This document shows, one piece after another, positions 42,204 to 49,462 of a DNA stretch of 64,000 nt. The notes under the pieces are model-generated. The model worked only from the letters and a program-made list of their open reading frames with translations. It made no database searches and was not told where the DNA came from. The DNA comes from Allomuricauda sp. (GTDB lineage Bacteria > Bacteroidota > Bacteroidia > Flavobacteriales > Flavobacteriaceae), in contig NZ_JANQLX010000015.1 in NCBI RefSeq assembly GCF_028280385.1, forward strand, positions 434,001 through 498,000. Reading direction: 5' to 3'. The stretch's first letter is position 1; the number at the start of each line of letters is the position of its first letter. The position numbers were made by a program, and so were the translations under genes.

Positions 42204-44257
42204 TTCTTTTTGGACCTGAATCCACCGGAAAGACAACACTTTCCCAACAATTGGCCAGGCAATATAATACTGTTTGGGTGCCAGAATATGCCCGGGAGTA
42301 TTTGCAGAATAAATGGAACAACGAGCGCAAAACCTGCGAACCCAAAGATTTGCTTCCAATAGCCAGAGGGCAAATCCGCTTGGAAAACGAACTCACCAAA
42401 AAAGCCTCCGATATTGTGATCTGCGACACAGATCTGTTGGAAACCAAAGTGTATTCAGAAGCCTACTATTTGGGGTATTGCGATCCCCTACTGGAAAAGT
42501 ATGCCTTGGCTAATTCCTATGACCTTTATTTCCTCACTTATATAGACACGCCTTGGGAGCCTGACGACCTTAGGGACAAGCCCAATGAAAGGCAACGAAT
42601 GTTCGATTATTTCCATGACACATTAAAAAAATATGATCGGAATTTCGTTATTTTAAAGGGAGATAAAGCAACCCGTTTAGCCACCGCAATCAAACACATA
42701 GATAAACTCCTTAGCACCATGACCGACCTTGACCAAAAAGACCTCGAACAAATTCGTAAAAAGGGAATCTCCCTTGAAAAAGTATCGCAGCAAATTGAGA
42801 CCTTCAAAGAAGGAATTCCCTTTGTTGACTTGGAACGGGCCGCTGTGGTATCGGATGGAATCCTAAGGTTTTCAGAAGAAGAGCAAAAGGAAAATATCCA
42901 ATATTTTGAGACCTCCAGGGGAGATTTGGAGCTATTGAAGTTTGTCCCTGCCTCAGGTGCCGCATCCAGAATGTTCAAAGCTACCTTCAGTTTTTTGGAA
43001 GCTTTTGACCCTGCCAAGGAAACTTTTTCCGAGTATGTGGACCGAACTGGTGATACTGCCATGAAAAACTTTGTTGGGGGCATGCAAGATTTACCGTTTC
43101 ATAGCTTGATTATGCAGAGAATCAAGGGCAAATTCAATTCCAAGGATGAGGAAATCCATCATTTCGTTCAGGAAATGTTGACCCAAGAAGGCCTGAATTA
43201 TGGTTTTTATCCCAAAGGATTGTTGCCTTTTCACAAGTACGGAACCGGGAGTGCCACGCCATTCGAGGAGCATTTGAAGGAGGCCGCCCTATATGCCAAA
43301 ACCGCGGGGAATGCCAACCTGCATTTTACCATTTCAGAACAACACGATCAGATGTTCAAGGAAGAACATCAATCTGCCGGGCCAAGAGTGTCCAAGGATA
43401 CCGATACCGAATTCCAGGTTACCTATTCCAACCAAAAACCTTCCACGGACACTATTGCTGTGGACATGGACAATAGGCCCTTCAAAAATCGGGATGGCTC
43501 CATACTATTTAGACCAGGCGGCCATGGGGCGTTGATAGAAAATTTGAATGATCAGGATGCCGATATCATTTTTATCAAAAACATAGACAATGTGGTCATT
43601 GATGGGAACTTGGAAGCTGTGGCCAATAGCAAGAAAATGTTGGCTGGCGTTCTGAAAAAAGTGCAGGACACTGCATTTGGCTTTGCCAAGGTTCTTGATG
43701 CTGAAGTCTTATCCCTAGACCAATTGGATGAAATAAAAACTTTTCTGGAAAATGAGCTTAATGTTCGGGTTTCCAATGTATATGGACAATGGGATGCATC
43801 AGAGCAGCAAGCGTACCTTAAGGATAAGATCAACAGGCCCATTCGTGTATGCGGAATGGTGAAAAATGAGGGGGAACCTGGAGGTGGCCCATTCTGGATC
43901 AAGGATGGCCATGGGAATGTCTCCTTGCAGATCATTGAGTCGGCCCAAATTGATATGGGGAATGCACAACAAGTAACCATTTTGAAAAATTCCACCCACT
44001 TTAATCCTGTGGATTTGGTATGTGGGGTACGCAATTATAAAGGGGATAAATACAACCTCCTGGATTTCGTTGATGAAAAACAAGGATTTATCACTGAAAA
44101 AACCAAAGAGGGGAAAGAACTCAAGGCATTGGAACTGCCCGGGTTATGGAATGGTGCCATGGCATTTTGGAATACGCTCTTCGTGGAAGTGCCATTAGTG
44201 ACCTTCAATCCGGTAAAAACGGTAAACGATCTTCTCAAGCCCACACACCAGGTGTAA
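42158..44257 (+). CDS. NadR-like kinase fused to DUF4301
   Basis: 699 residues in one open frame. Residues 1-187 form a NadR-like P-loop kinase ('VVLFGPESTGKTTLSQQLAR', 'WVPEYAREYL', 'DTDLLETKVYSEAY'). A large DUF4301 domain begins at Met188 ('MTDLDQKDLEQIRKKG') and holds 'KFVPASGAASRMFKA', a nucleotidyltransferase-like glycine motif, and 'RPGGHGALIENLND'. The kinase presumably traps the vitamin brought in by the Pnu transporter, whose gene it overlaps by 46 bp. The role of DUF4301 is unknown. An internal ATG at 42719 could also produce DUF4301 separately. I see no frameshift evidence either way. Confidence 0.83.
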   Translation: MEEKLGQEPSNLVKVVLFGPESTGKTTLSQQLARQYNTVWVPEYAREYLQNKWNNERKTCEPKDLLPIARGQIRLENELTKKASDIVICDTDLLETKVYSEAYYLGYCDPLLEKYALANSYDLYFLTYIDTPWEPDDLRDKPNERQRMFDYFHDTLKKYDRNFVILKGDKATRLATAIKHIDKLLSTMTDLDQKDLEQIRKKGISLEKVSQQIETFKEGIPFVDLERAAVVSDGILRFSEEEQKENIQYFETSRGDLELLKFVPASGAASRMFKATFSFLEAFDPAKETFSEYVDRTGDTAMKNFVGGMQDLPFHSLIMQRIKGKFNSKDEEIHHFVQEMLTQEGLNYGFYPKGLLPFHKYGTGSATPFEEHLKEAALYAKTAGNANLHFTISEQHDQMFKEEHQSAGPRVSKDTDTEFQVTYSNQKPSTDTIAVDMDNRPFKNRDGSILFRPGGHGALIENLNDQDADIIFIKNIDNVVIDGNLEAVANSKKMLAGVLKKVQDTAFGFAKVLDAEVLSLDQLDEIKTFLENELNVRVSNVYGQWDASEQQAYLKDKINRPIRVCGMVKNEGEPGGGPFWIKDGHGNVSLQIIESAQIDMGNAQQVTILKNSTHFNPVDLVCGVRNYKGDKYNLLDFVDEKQGFITEKTKEGKELKALELPGLWNGAMAFWNTLFVEVPLVTFNPVKTVNDLLKPTHQV

Positions 44258-44278
44258 ACCATAAATTTTCATCGAACC

Positions 44279-44303
44279 AAGCCCCGTTATGGGGCTTTTT
44301 TTT
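44279..44303 (+). terminator. Terminator of the Pnu/kinase cluster
   Basis: AAGCCCC (44279-44285) pairs with GGGGCTT (44291-44297) around a GTTAT loop, followed by a T-run. Confidence 0.88.
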
Positions 44304-44309
44304 GCCTCC

Positions 44310-44352
44310 ATGTGACCTTATTAATAAATACGTGTCATATAGATAGAAGCAC
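44310..44352 (+). repeat. 43-bp imperfect direct repeat, copy A
   Basis: ATGTGACC, 13 bases, CGTGTC, then a 16-base segment ending GAAGCAC. It aligns without gaps to copy B at 44473-44515 (about 31 of 43 identical; the ATGTGACC and CGTGTC blocks and their 13-base spacing are identical). It sits just behind a terminator. Two conserved blocks at fixed spacing look like promoter elements for an alternative (ECF-type) sigma factor. Confidence 0.5.
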
Positions 44353-44425
44353 AATACAAAGTGCCTAGAAAGAAAAGTTCTTGAACATATATAAAACACT
44401 TCTAAGCAAAGTTGCTTAGTTTTTT
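44342..44425 (+). ncRNA. Candidate small RNA between two terminators
   Basis: If copy A is a promoter, transcription starts near 44342 and ends at the hairpin CTAAGCAA-AG-TTGCTTAG (44402-44419) plus T-run, an RNA of about 85 bases with no open frame. It has an internal GCAC...GTGC stem. There is no family match; the call rests only on promoter-like repeat plus terminator. Confidence 0.35.
44402..44425 (+). terminator. Terminator 2 in the 44.3-44.8 kb gap
   Basis: CTAAGCAA (44402-44409), AG, TTGCTTAG (44412-44419), then six T's. A perfect 8-bp stem. Confidence 0.75.
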
Positions 44426-44443
44426 GGTTGGTTGATTTGGTTG

Positions 44444-44472
44444 AAAGGTCGCACGTAGTGCGACCTTTTTTT
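44444..44472 (+). terminator. Terminator 3 in the 44.3-44.8 kb gap
   Basis: AAAGGTCGCAC (44444-44454), GTA loop, GTGCGACCTTT (44458-44468), then T's. A perfect 11-bp stem, the strongest of the four in this stretch and only 18 bases after terminator 2. Confidence 0.88.
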
Positions 44473-44515
44473 ATGTGACCCATTTAAAATTCCCGTGTCC
44501 TATAAGTAGAAACAC
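44473..44515 (+). repeat. 43-bp imperfect direct repeat, copy B
   Basis: Second copy of the ATGTGACC-N13-CGTGTC element, 163 bp after copy A and again directly behind a terminator. It ends 5 bases before the start codon of the 38-residue membrane peptide. Confidence 0.5.
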
Positions 44516-44520
44516 TAGCA

Positions 44521-44637
44521 ATGATCTATACCATAGTCCTTACTCTCAGCATCCTGTCCTTTATAGTGGCGCTGATATTGGTGGTACCTTCCTTGAGAAA
44601 GGAATACAAACACAAAAAATGCAACGAAAAGGGATAA
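44521..44637 (+). CDS. 38-residue single-span membrane peptide
   Basis: An ATG opens 38 codons: 'MIYTIVLTLSILSFIVALIL' followed by VVPSLRKEYKHKKCNEKG. It has one long hydrophobic helix (residues 2-23), then a Lys-rich, cytoplasmic-type tail with one Cys. The pattern suits a real small membrane protein. It follows repeat copy B by 5 bases and lies upstream of a terminator. No homolog is recognised, and coding status rests on composition and context. Confidence 0.45.
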   Translation: MIYTIVLTLSILSFIVALILVVPSLRKEYKHKKCNEKG

Positions 44638-44641
44638 TGCT

Positions 44642-44689
44642 ATGCAAACACTAACCATGCATTGTCCAGAATGCCAATGTTCCCTTTAG
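44642..44689 (+). other. 15-codon Cys-rich mini-ORF (uncertain)
   Basis: ATG, then codons giving 'MQTLTMHCPECQCSL' and a stop, 4 bases after the 38-residue peptide gene and before terminator 4. The CPECQC run resembles half of a zinc knuckle. It is far too short for confidence and is recorded because it lies in the same small transcript. Confidence 0.2.
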
Positions 44690-44722
44690 GTTACTCCATA
44701 GCAATAATGGGCATTGGTACAT

Positions 44723-44751
44723 AAAAGCTCCGAATTTTCGGAGCTTTTTCT
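44723..44751 (+). terminator. Terminator 4, end of the small-peptide unit
   Basis: AAAAGCTCCGAA (44723-44734) and TTCGGAGCTTTT (44737-44748) form a 12-bp perfect stem with a 2-base centre, then T-rich sequence. The rest of the gap, 44752-44804, shows nothing else recognisable. Confidence 0.88.
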
Positions 44752-44804
44752 TTTGTTGGAATCGAAAGGATACGGATGTGGATTGTGATTTCCTTTCAAA
44801 TTTG

Positions 44805-44836
44805 TTGTGAAATATAAAACTGCGGTAGTACATTTG
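44805..44836 (+). promoter_or_regulatory. Promoter of the TPP-riboswitch transcript
   Basis: TTG at 44805-44807, a 21-base spacer and TACATTTG at 44829-44836 match the consensus exactly. The inferred start near 44843 is just upstream of the riboswitch. Confidence 0.8.
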
Positions 44837-44843
44837 CCCCATC

Positions 44844-44936
44844 TCAAAGGGGTGCTGGTTTAGGGGACAAACCTAAACGGGCTGAGATTATACCCAATGA
44901 ACCTGGGCGGGTAATGCTGCCAAGGGATTGCGCAAG
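44844..44936 (+). ncRNA. TPP (THI-box) riboswitch
   Basis: The conserved THI elements occur in order: GGGGTGC (44849-44855), a variable stem GTTTAGG/CCTAAAC (44858-44864 with 44872-44878), CTGAGA (44882-44887), ACCC, then GAACCTG with GGGTAAT and a following AAGGGA. It binds thiamine pyrophosphate and shuts down the gene behind it, the TonB receptor at 45027. I see no T-run terminator between it and the start codon, so control is more likely at translation. That marks the receptor as a thiamine importer. Confidence 0.93.
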
Positions 44937-45009
44937 GCGCATCTTGGAATTTCTATGTTTCTTTAGAAACAAAAATCAATTTTTAACCAGAATAATGGCC
45001 CCTTTTATT

Positions 45010-45025
45010 CGTAAACCATTTTACG
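45010..45025 (+). promoter_or_regulatory. Hairpin abutting the receptor start codon
   Basis: CGTAAA (45010-45015), CCAT loop, TTTACG (45020-45025) form a perfect 6-bp stem that ends one base before the ATG at 45027. It could hide the ribosome landing region and act as the riboswitch's output element. Confidence 0.45.
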
Positions 45026-45026
45026 G

Positions 45027-47249
45027 ATGAAACCATTTATTTTACAATGCGAGCCCCAAAAATTAAAACGGCATCGCATTAGAACACTTGCAGTTACCAT
45101 GGCCCTTTTTGGGCTGGCGCTTACCATGGGTGCCCAAGAAAACCTTAAAGACTCTTTGGAGGCAAGAAAAATTACATTGAACGAGGTCTTTGTACAGGCC
45201 GTCCGTGTAACCAAAGAGTTTCCCATTACCTTTTCAAATTTGGATGAAGAAGAGATTGCACCGAGGAATCTTGGACAGGACATCCCTATTTTAATGAATT
45301 ACCTTCCCGCAGTGGTGACCACCTCGGACGCAGGCGCAGGTGTGGGATATACCGGAATCCGTGTTAGAGGGAGTGATGCCACCCGTGTAAATGTGACCAT
45401 CAACGGGGTTCCTTACAATGATGCCGAGTCGCAAGGAACCTTTTGGGTAAACATGCCTGACTTTGCCTCGTCCACCCAAAGCCTGCAGTTGCAGCGTGGA
45501 GTGGGAACTTCTACCAATGGCTCAGGGGCGTTTGGGGCCAGTCTCAATATTTTAACAGATGGCTTTTCAGAAGAAGCATATGGACAGATTTCCTCTTCCG
45601 TGGGAAGTTTCAATACCTTGCGCAATAACCTAAAGTTCAGTACCGGACTTATGAACGACCAGTTTGAATTGTCTGGAAGACTTTCGAGAATAACTTCAGA
45701 TGGTTATGTAGATCGCGCAAGTTCCGAGCTGGAATCCTATTTTTTGCAAGGGGTTTACAAGGACGATAATACCTTGGTGAAGGCCTTACTTTTTGGAGGG
45801 CATGAAATCACTTACCAATCTTGGTTTGGAATAGATGCCGAAACCCTGCGAACCAACCGAACTTTTAACCCGGCTGGGATGTATACCGACGAAAACGGGG
45901 TGACCCAGTTTTATGATAAGGAAGAGGACAATTACAAACAAGATCATTTTCAATTGCATTTGAATGAGACCTTGTCACCGTCATGGAATGCCAACATTTC
46001 CATCCACTATACCCGAGGAAGGGGATATTTTGAACAGTTTAGGGAAGATGACGATTTTGACACCTACGGTTTTCAACCCATTGAGGTAGATGGGGAAACC
46101 GTAAACACCACAGACCTGATCAGACGCCGATGGCTGGACAACGATTTTTATGGAACCGTGCTTTCTGTCACTCATAAGAAAGACAATTTAAACCTGATCA
46201 TTGGTGGAGGGTATAATGAGTATAAAGGAGATCATTTTGGGGAGGTAATTTGGGCCAGATTTGCTGGGAACAGCTCCATAAGAGACCGTTACTATGATGA
46301 TAATTCCACCAAAACGGACTTTAATACCTACGTGAAGGCCAACTATAAATTGGATGGGCAATGGTCCATTTTTTGGGATGTGCAATACCGAGGTGTAGGG
46401 TATCAGGCCAATGGCGAGGACACCGGCTTGGTAGACGACACCTTCAATTTCTTTAATCCCAAAGCTGGGATCACCTTTGATTTGGATCCCAACAATAATT
46501 TTTATTTTTCATTCGCAAGGGCCAGCCGGGAACCCAATAGAAACGATTATGAAAATGGGAATCCCAAACCGGAAAAACTCAACGATTTTGAATTGGGTTG
46601 GCGCTTTGTTTCCCCCAATCTGCAATTAAATGCGAATGCGTACTACATGCGCTATAAAGATCAGTTGGTACTTACTGGGGAACTAAATGATGTTGGTGCG
46701 CCTTTACGGGCAAATGTTGGCGATAGTTACCGCTTGGGCCTTGAAGTTGACGCGAATATTTCCCTTGGTGACCAATGGGCTTTGAGACCTAATGTGGCAT
46801 TGAGTGATAACAGGAATGTCGATTTTGTTTTTCAAAGGGATGGTGCTTTACAAGATTTGGGGAATACCAACATTGCCTATTCGCCCAATATTGTGGCGGG
46901 GAATATCCTGGCGTTTATGCCCAATGAAAAGCTTCAAGTTTCCCTGCTTTCCAAATTTGTGGGCAAGCAATATATGGGTAACATAGATTCGGACACTTCC
47001 GTTTTGGAAAGCTATTCCCAAACCGATTTGAACCTGCAATATGTCATAGAAACCAATGCCTTTGTAAAAAGCGTTGTGCTTTCTGGTTTGGTCAATAACA
47101 TTTTTGATGCGGATATTGTTTCCAACGGATATTTCTTCACTTTTGATGACGATTTTTCCAATCCGGGTACCATTACCACTGTGGAGGGAGCAGGATTTTA
47201 TCCACAAGCCGGCATCAATTTTTTGATTGGGGCCACCTTGAATTTCTAA
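45027..47249 (+). CDS. TonB-dependent receptor under TPP riboswitch control (thiamine, OMR1-like)
   Basis: 740 residues. A signal peptide ends at 'TMGAQ' (about residue 36). There is no carboxypeptidase-like domain; the plug begins at about 45 ('LDEEEIAPRNLGQDIPILMN', 'GYTGIRVRGSDATRVNVTIN' in part) and the barrel runs to 'FLIGATLNF'. The riboswitch directly upstream identifies the cargo as thiamine or a thiamine-related compound, as for OMR1 receptors of Bacteroidetes. The Pnu transporter, thiamine-binding-family and kinase genes upstream would complete the route from outer membrane to cytoplasm. Confidence 0.93.
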   Translation: MKPFILQCEPQKLKRHRIRTLAVTMALFGLALTMGAQENLKDSLEARKITLNEVFVQAVRVTKEFPITFSNLDEEEIAPRNLGQDIPILMNYLPAVVTTSDAGAGVGYTGIRVRGSDATRVNVTINGVPYNDAESQGTFWVNMPDFASSTQSLQLQRGVGTSTNGSGAFGASLNILTDGFSEEAYGQISSSVGSFNTLRNNLKFSTGLMNDQFELSGRLSRITSDGYVDRASSELESYFLQGVYKDDNTLVKALLFGGHEITYQSWFGIDAETLRTNRTFNPAGMYTDENGVTQFYDKEEDNYKQDHFQLHLNETLSPSWNANISIHYTRGRGYFEQFREDDDFDTYGFQPIEVDGETVNTTDLIRRRWLDNDFYGTVLSVTHKKDNLNLIIGGGYNEYKGDHFGEVIWARFAGNSSIRDRYYDDNSTKTDFNTYVKANYKLDGQWSIFWDVQYRGVGYQANGEDTGLVDDTFNFFNPKAGITFDLDPNNNFYFSFARASREPNRNDYENGNPKPEKLNDFELGWRFVSPNLQLNANAYYMRYKDQLVLTGELNDVGAPLRANVGDSYRLGLEVDANISLGDQWALRPNVALSDNRNVDFVFQRDGALQDLGNTNIAYSPNIVAGNILAFMPNEKLQVSLLSKFVGKQYMGNIDSDTSVLESYSQTDLNLQYVIETNAFVKSVVLSGLVNNIFDADIVSNGYFFTFDDDFSNPGTITTVEGAGFYPQAGINFLIGATLNF

Positions 47250-47294
47250 AGCATACAAATACAATTGAAAAAGGGATTCTGTACATTTACCTTT

Positions 47295-48290
47295 ATGTCG
47301 GAATCCCTTTCTTTTTTGGATAAAAATCCCATTCGATGGGGAGTTATAGGTTGTGGTAGTGTTGCGGAAAAGAAAAGCGTTCCCGCCTATCAAAAAGTCA
47401 AAGGGTTTAAAGTGCATATGGTAATGCGAAGGGATGAGGCCAAGGTGAAGGATTATGCCCAACGCCATCACATTCCAAATTGGACCACAGATGCGCATGT
47501 AGTGATCAACAACCCAGACATTGATGCGATTTATATTGCAACTCCTCCAGATTCCCATAAGGACTACGCATTACTAGTGGCGGCTTCAGGGAAACCCTGT
47601 TGTATTGAAAAACCGATGGCGCCCAATTACACGGATAGCCTTGCCATTTACCAGGCCTTTAAAGAGCAAAACCTGCCGTTTTTTATAGCGTACTATAGGC
47701 GTTCGCTTCCAAGATTTATCCAGATTAAAACATGGCTTGAAGAAGGGAGGATAGGCCAGGTTAGGCATATCCATTGGCAAAAGACCAAGTCTCCCAATGC
47801 GCTTGATTTATCCGGGGAATACAATTGGAGAACCGACAAAAATGTCGCTCCCGGAGGCTATTTTGATGATTTGGCAAGTCATGGATTGGATTTGTTCACC
47901 TATTTATTGGGGGAAATAGAACAGGCCCATGGTATTGCAATAAACCAACAAGGCCTATACACTGCTTTCGACAGTATTACGGGTTGCTGGCTACACAAAA
48001 ACGGCATAACCGGCGAAGGGGTTTGGAATTTTGGTGCGCAGCATAGAGAGGACAAGGTTGAAATCTTTGGCTCAACGGGAAAGATAACATTTGCCGTGCT
48101 GGATGAGGCACCCCTAATTTTGGAAAATGAACAAGGGAGGGAACAGCTGCAAATTCCCAATCCACAGCATATACAATGGCACCATGCCAAAAACATCCAT
48201 GATCATTTAAAAGGGATATCGTATCATCCTTCCACTGGGGCTTCTGGCCTGCACACCAGTTGGGTCATGGACCAAATTCTGGGGAATTAA
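47295..48290 (+). CDS. Gfo/Idh/MocA family oxidoreductase
   Basis: 331 residues from 'MSESLSFLDKNPIRWGVIGC'. N-terminal Rossmann fold with 'GVIGCGSVAEKKSVPAYQ' (GxGxxA-like NAD(P) site), then 'IDAIYIATPPDSHKDYALL' and 'KPCCIEKPMAPN' with the family's E-K-P motif. The C-terminal domain has 'GGYFDDLASHGLDLFTYLLG' (given in parts), which carries the catalytic His. Family members oxidise or epimerise sugars and inositols; the substrate is unknown. An ATG at 47265 would add 10 residues, but a -7-like TACATTTA lies there, so the later ATG was chosen. Confidence 0.88.
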   Translation: MSESLSFLDKNPIRWGVIGCGSVAEKKSVPAYQKVKGFKVHMVMRRDEAKVKDYAQRHHIPNWTTDAHVVINNPDIDAIYIATPPDSHKDYALLVAASGKPCCIEKPMAPNYTDSLAIYQAFKEQNLPFFIAYYRRSLPRFIQIKTWLEEGRIGQVRHIHWQKTKSPNALDLSGEYNWRTDKNVAPGGYFDDLASHGLDLFTYLLGEIEQAHGIAINQQGLYTAFDSITGCWLHKNGITGEGVWNFGAQHREDKVEIFGSTGKITFAVLDEAPLILENEQGREQLQIPNPQHIQWHHAKNIHDHLKGISYHPSTGASGLHTSWVMDQILGN

Positions 48291-48724
48291 TTAAAAATAG
48301 TGACCACGTTCCCGCTTTGGGTGGCCCTGTAAAACAACAGGTCGTAATACCGACTGCCATCATTTGGCCTGTCCAGTTGCTGCCCGGTGAACAAATTATA
48401 GGTAAATCCCTCGCAGGGACAAACCACGTTCTGCCCATCAATGGTCATGGTGGAGCAACTGCTGGGTGCGTGGTTGGGACAACTAGCTTCAAAAGCAAAA
48501 AAAGTGTCGGTTCCCGTGCGCATCACAAAAGCTCCCCGCGTGCCCACGCCGTTATTGTCAACATATACTGGATTGCCAATGGTGTTCAGTCGGTTGTATA
48601 GGGGCAGATTCAGGTTTAGGTCGAACCTAAAACTAACCTCCTGAAGGTACGGATTCCTATTGGTGGGATCAGATTCACAGGACACGGATAATAGAAACAA
48701 CAGACAGCCCAAGTAGAACTTCAT
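48287..48724 (-). CDS. Rieske-like lipoprotein with degenerate cluster motif
   Basis: 145 residues from 'MKFYLGCLLFLLSVSC', lipoprotein Cys16. The body has a Rieske-like layout: 'EASCPNHAPSSC' (C82, H85) and 'VVCPCEGFTYNLFTG' (C102, C104). Rieske proteins need CxH and CxxH; here the first box is CxxH and the second has CPCE, with no histidine. So a normal [2Fe-2S] cluster is unlikely. It may bind another metal or have become structural. It converges with the oxidoreductase gene (4-bp overlap) and is divergent from the greA leader. A start at 48754 would precede the signal peptide. Confidence 0.7.
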   Translation of the reverse strand: MKFYLGCLLFLLSVSCESDPTNRNPYLQEVSFRFDLNLNLPLYNRLNTIGNPVYVDNNGVGTRGAFVMRTGTDTFFAFEASCPNHAPSSCSTMTIDGQNVVCPCEGFTYNLFTGQQLDRPNDGSRYYDLLFYRATQSGNVVTIFN

Positions 48725-48772
48725 AGCAAGCAATTGATGTTGATATAGCGGCAAAATTGGTCAAAAATTGCC

Positions 48773-48780
48773 TATATTTG
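48773..48780 (+). promoter_or_regulatory. -7 box of the greA promoter
   Basis: TATATTTG, an exact TAnnTTTG match 130 bases before the greA ATG. The inferred start near 48787 falls inside the first leader hairpin. No -33 TTG is at normal spacing. Confidence 0.55.
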
Positions 48781-48784
48781 CGTT

Positions 48785-48835
48785 AAATCCTCGCAAAAAC
48801 TATGCTCGACATGGTTGCAGTTGAGGATTTTTTGT
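48785..48835 (+). terminator. Attenuator-like hairpin in the greA leader
   Basis: AAATCCTC (48785-48792) pairs with GAGGATTT (48823-48830), with an inner AACTATG/CATGGTT stem, then T's. It would stop transcripts about 45 bases after their start. A second hairpin, GGAAAATG-AAAC-CATTTTCC, lies at 48859-48878. This resembles the terminated leader RNAs of E. coli greA (GraL). Confidence 0.6.
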
Positions 48836-48909
48836 ATTTGTAGCGATAAAGTACATTGGGAAAATGAAACCATTTTCCTCGATGTTCTTTTGTATTAAAA
48901 AATGACGAT

Positions 48910-49386
48910 ATGGGTAAAGTATCTTATTACACTGCAGAGGGGCTAAAGAAACTAAGGGAAGAACTGAACCACCTTAAAGATGTGGAGCGCCCCAAGGCCT
49001 CGCAGGCCATTGCTGAAGCGAGGGACAAGGGAGATTTGTCTGAAAATGCGGAATACGATGCGGCCAAAGAGGCACAGGGACTGTTGGAAATGAAAATTTC
49101 CAAGATGGAAGAGACATTGGCCAATGCCCGGTTGATTGATGAGTCGCAATTGGATACCTCCAAAGTACTGGTACTTTCCACTGTAAAGTTGAAGAACCAA
49201 AACAACGGGATGGAAATGAAATATACCTTGGTGGCCGAAAGTGAGGCTGACCTTAAAGCGGGTAAAATTTCGGTGACTTCTCCCATTGGTAAGGGATTAT
49301 TGGGGAAATCCGTGGGCGATGTAGCGGAAATCCAAGTGCCCAATGGAACGTTAAAGTTTGATATTTTGGAGATTACGAGGGAATAA
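48910..49386 (+). CDS. greA: Transcription elongation factor GreA
   Basis: 158 residues, normal length. An N-terminal coiled coil (1-75, 'YYTAEGLKKLREELNHLKDV', 'LSENAEYDAAKEAQGL' with the acidic D/E tip that enters the polymerase channel) is followed by the FKBP-like domain ending in 'GDVAEIQVPNGTLKFDILEI'. It rescues backtracked RNA polymerase by stimulating transcript cleavage. A leader with two hairpins precedes it, and a GAAA-loop terminator follows. Confidence 0.96.
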   Translation: MGKVSYYTAEGLKKLREELNHLKDVERPKASQAIAEARDKGDLSENAEYDAAKEAQGLLEMKISKMEETLANARLIDESQLDTSKVLVLSTVKLKNQNNGMEMKYTLVAESEADLKAGKISVTSPIGKGLLGKSVGDVAEIQVPNGTLKFDILEITRE

Positions 49387-49409
49387 AACACCCTAAAATG
49401 CATAATTTT

Positions 49410-49436
49410 AATCCCGTCGAAAGACGGGATTTTTTA
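49410..49436 (+). terminator. Terminator of greA
   Basis: AATCCCGTC (49410-49418), GAAA tetraloop, GACGGGATT (49423-49431), then T's. A perfect 9-bp stem. Confidence 0.9.
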
Positions 49437-49462
49437 TTGAGACCAAAACCAAAACCAACCAA

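Noticed and set aside
42607..43083. Antisense frame of 158 codons opposite the kinase-DUF4301 gene
   Set aside because: Composition is a reflection of the sense frame, with no start context or domain.
44342..44425. tRNA-like or known sRNA family in the small unit
   Set aside because: No cloverleaf or family signature could be formed; kept only as a candidate RNA defined by repeat and terminator.
44651..44842. 63-codon minus-strand frame in the gap before the riboswitch
   Set aside because: It crosses a strong terminator and the riboswitch promoter, and its translation shows no pattern.
48927..49403. Antisense frame of 158 codons opposite greA
   Set aside because: It mirrors greA codon use (Ser/Leu rich) and has no recognisable motif.
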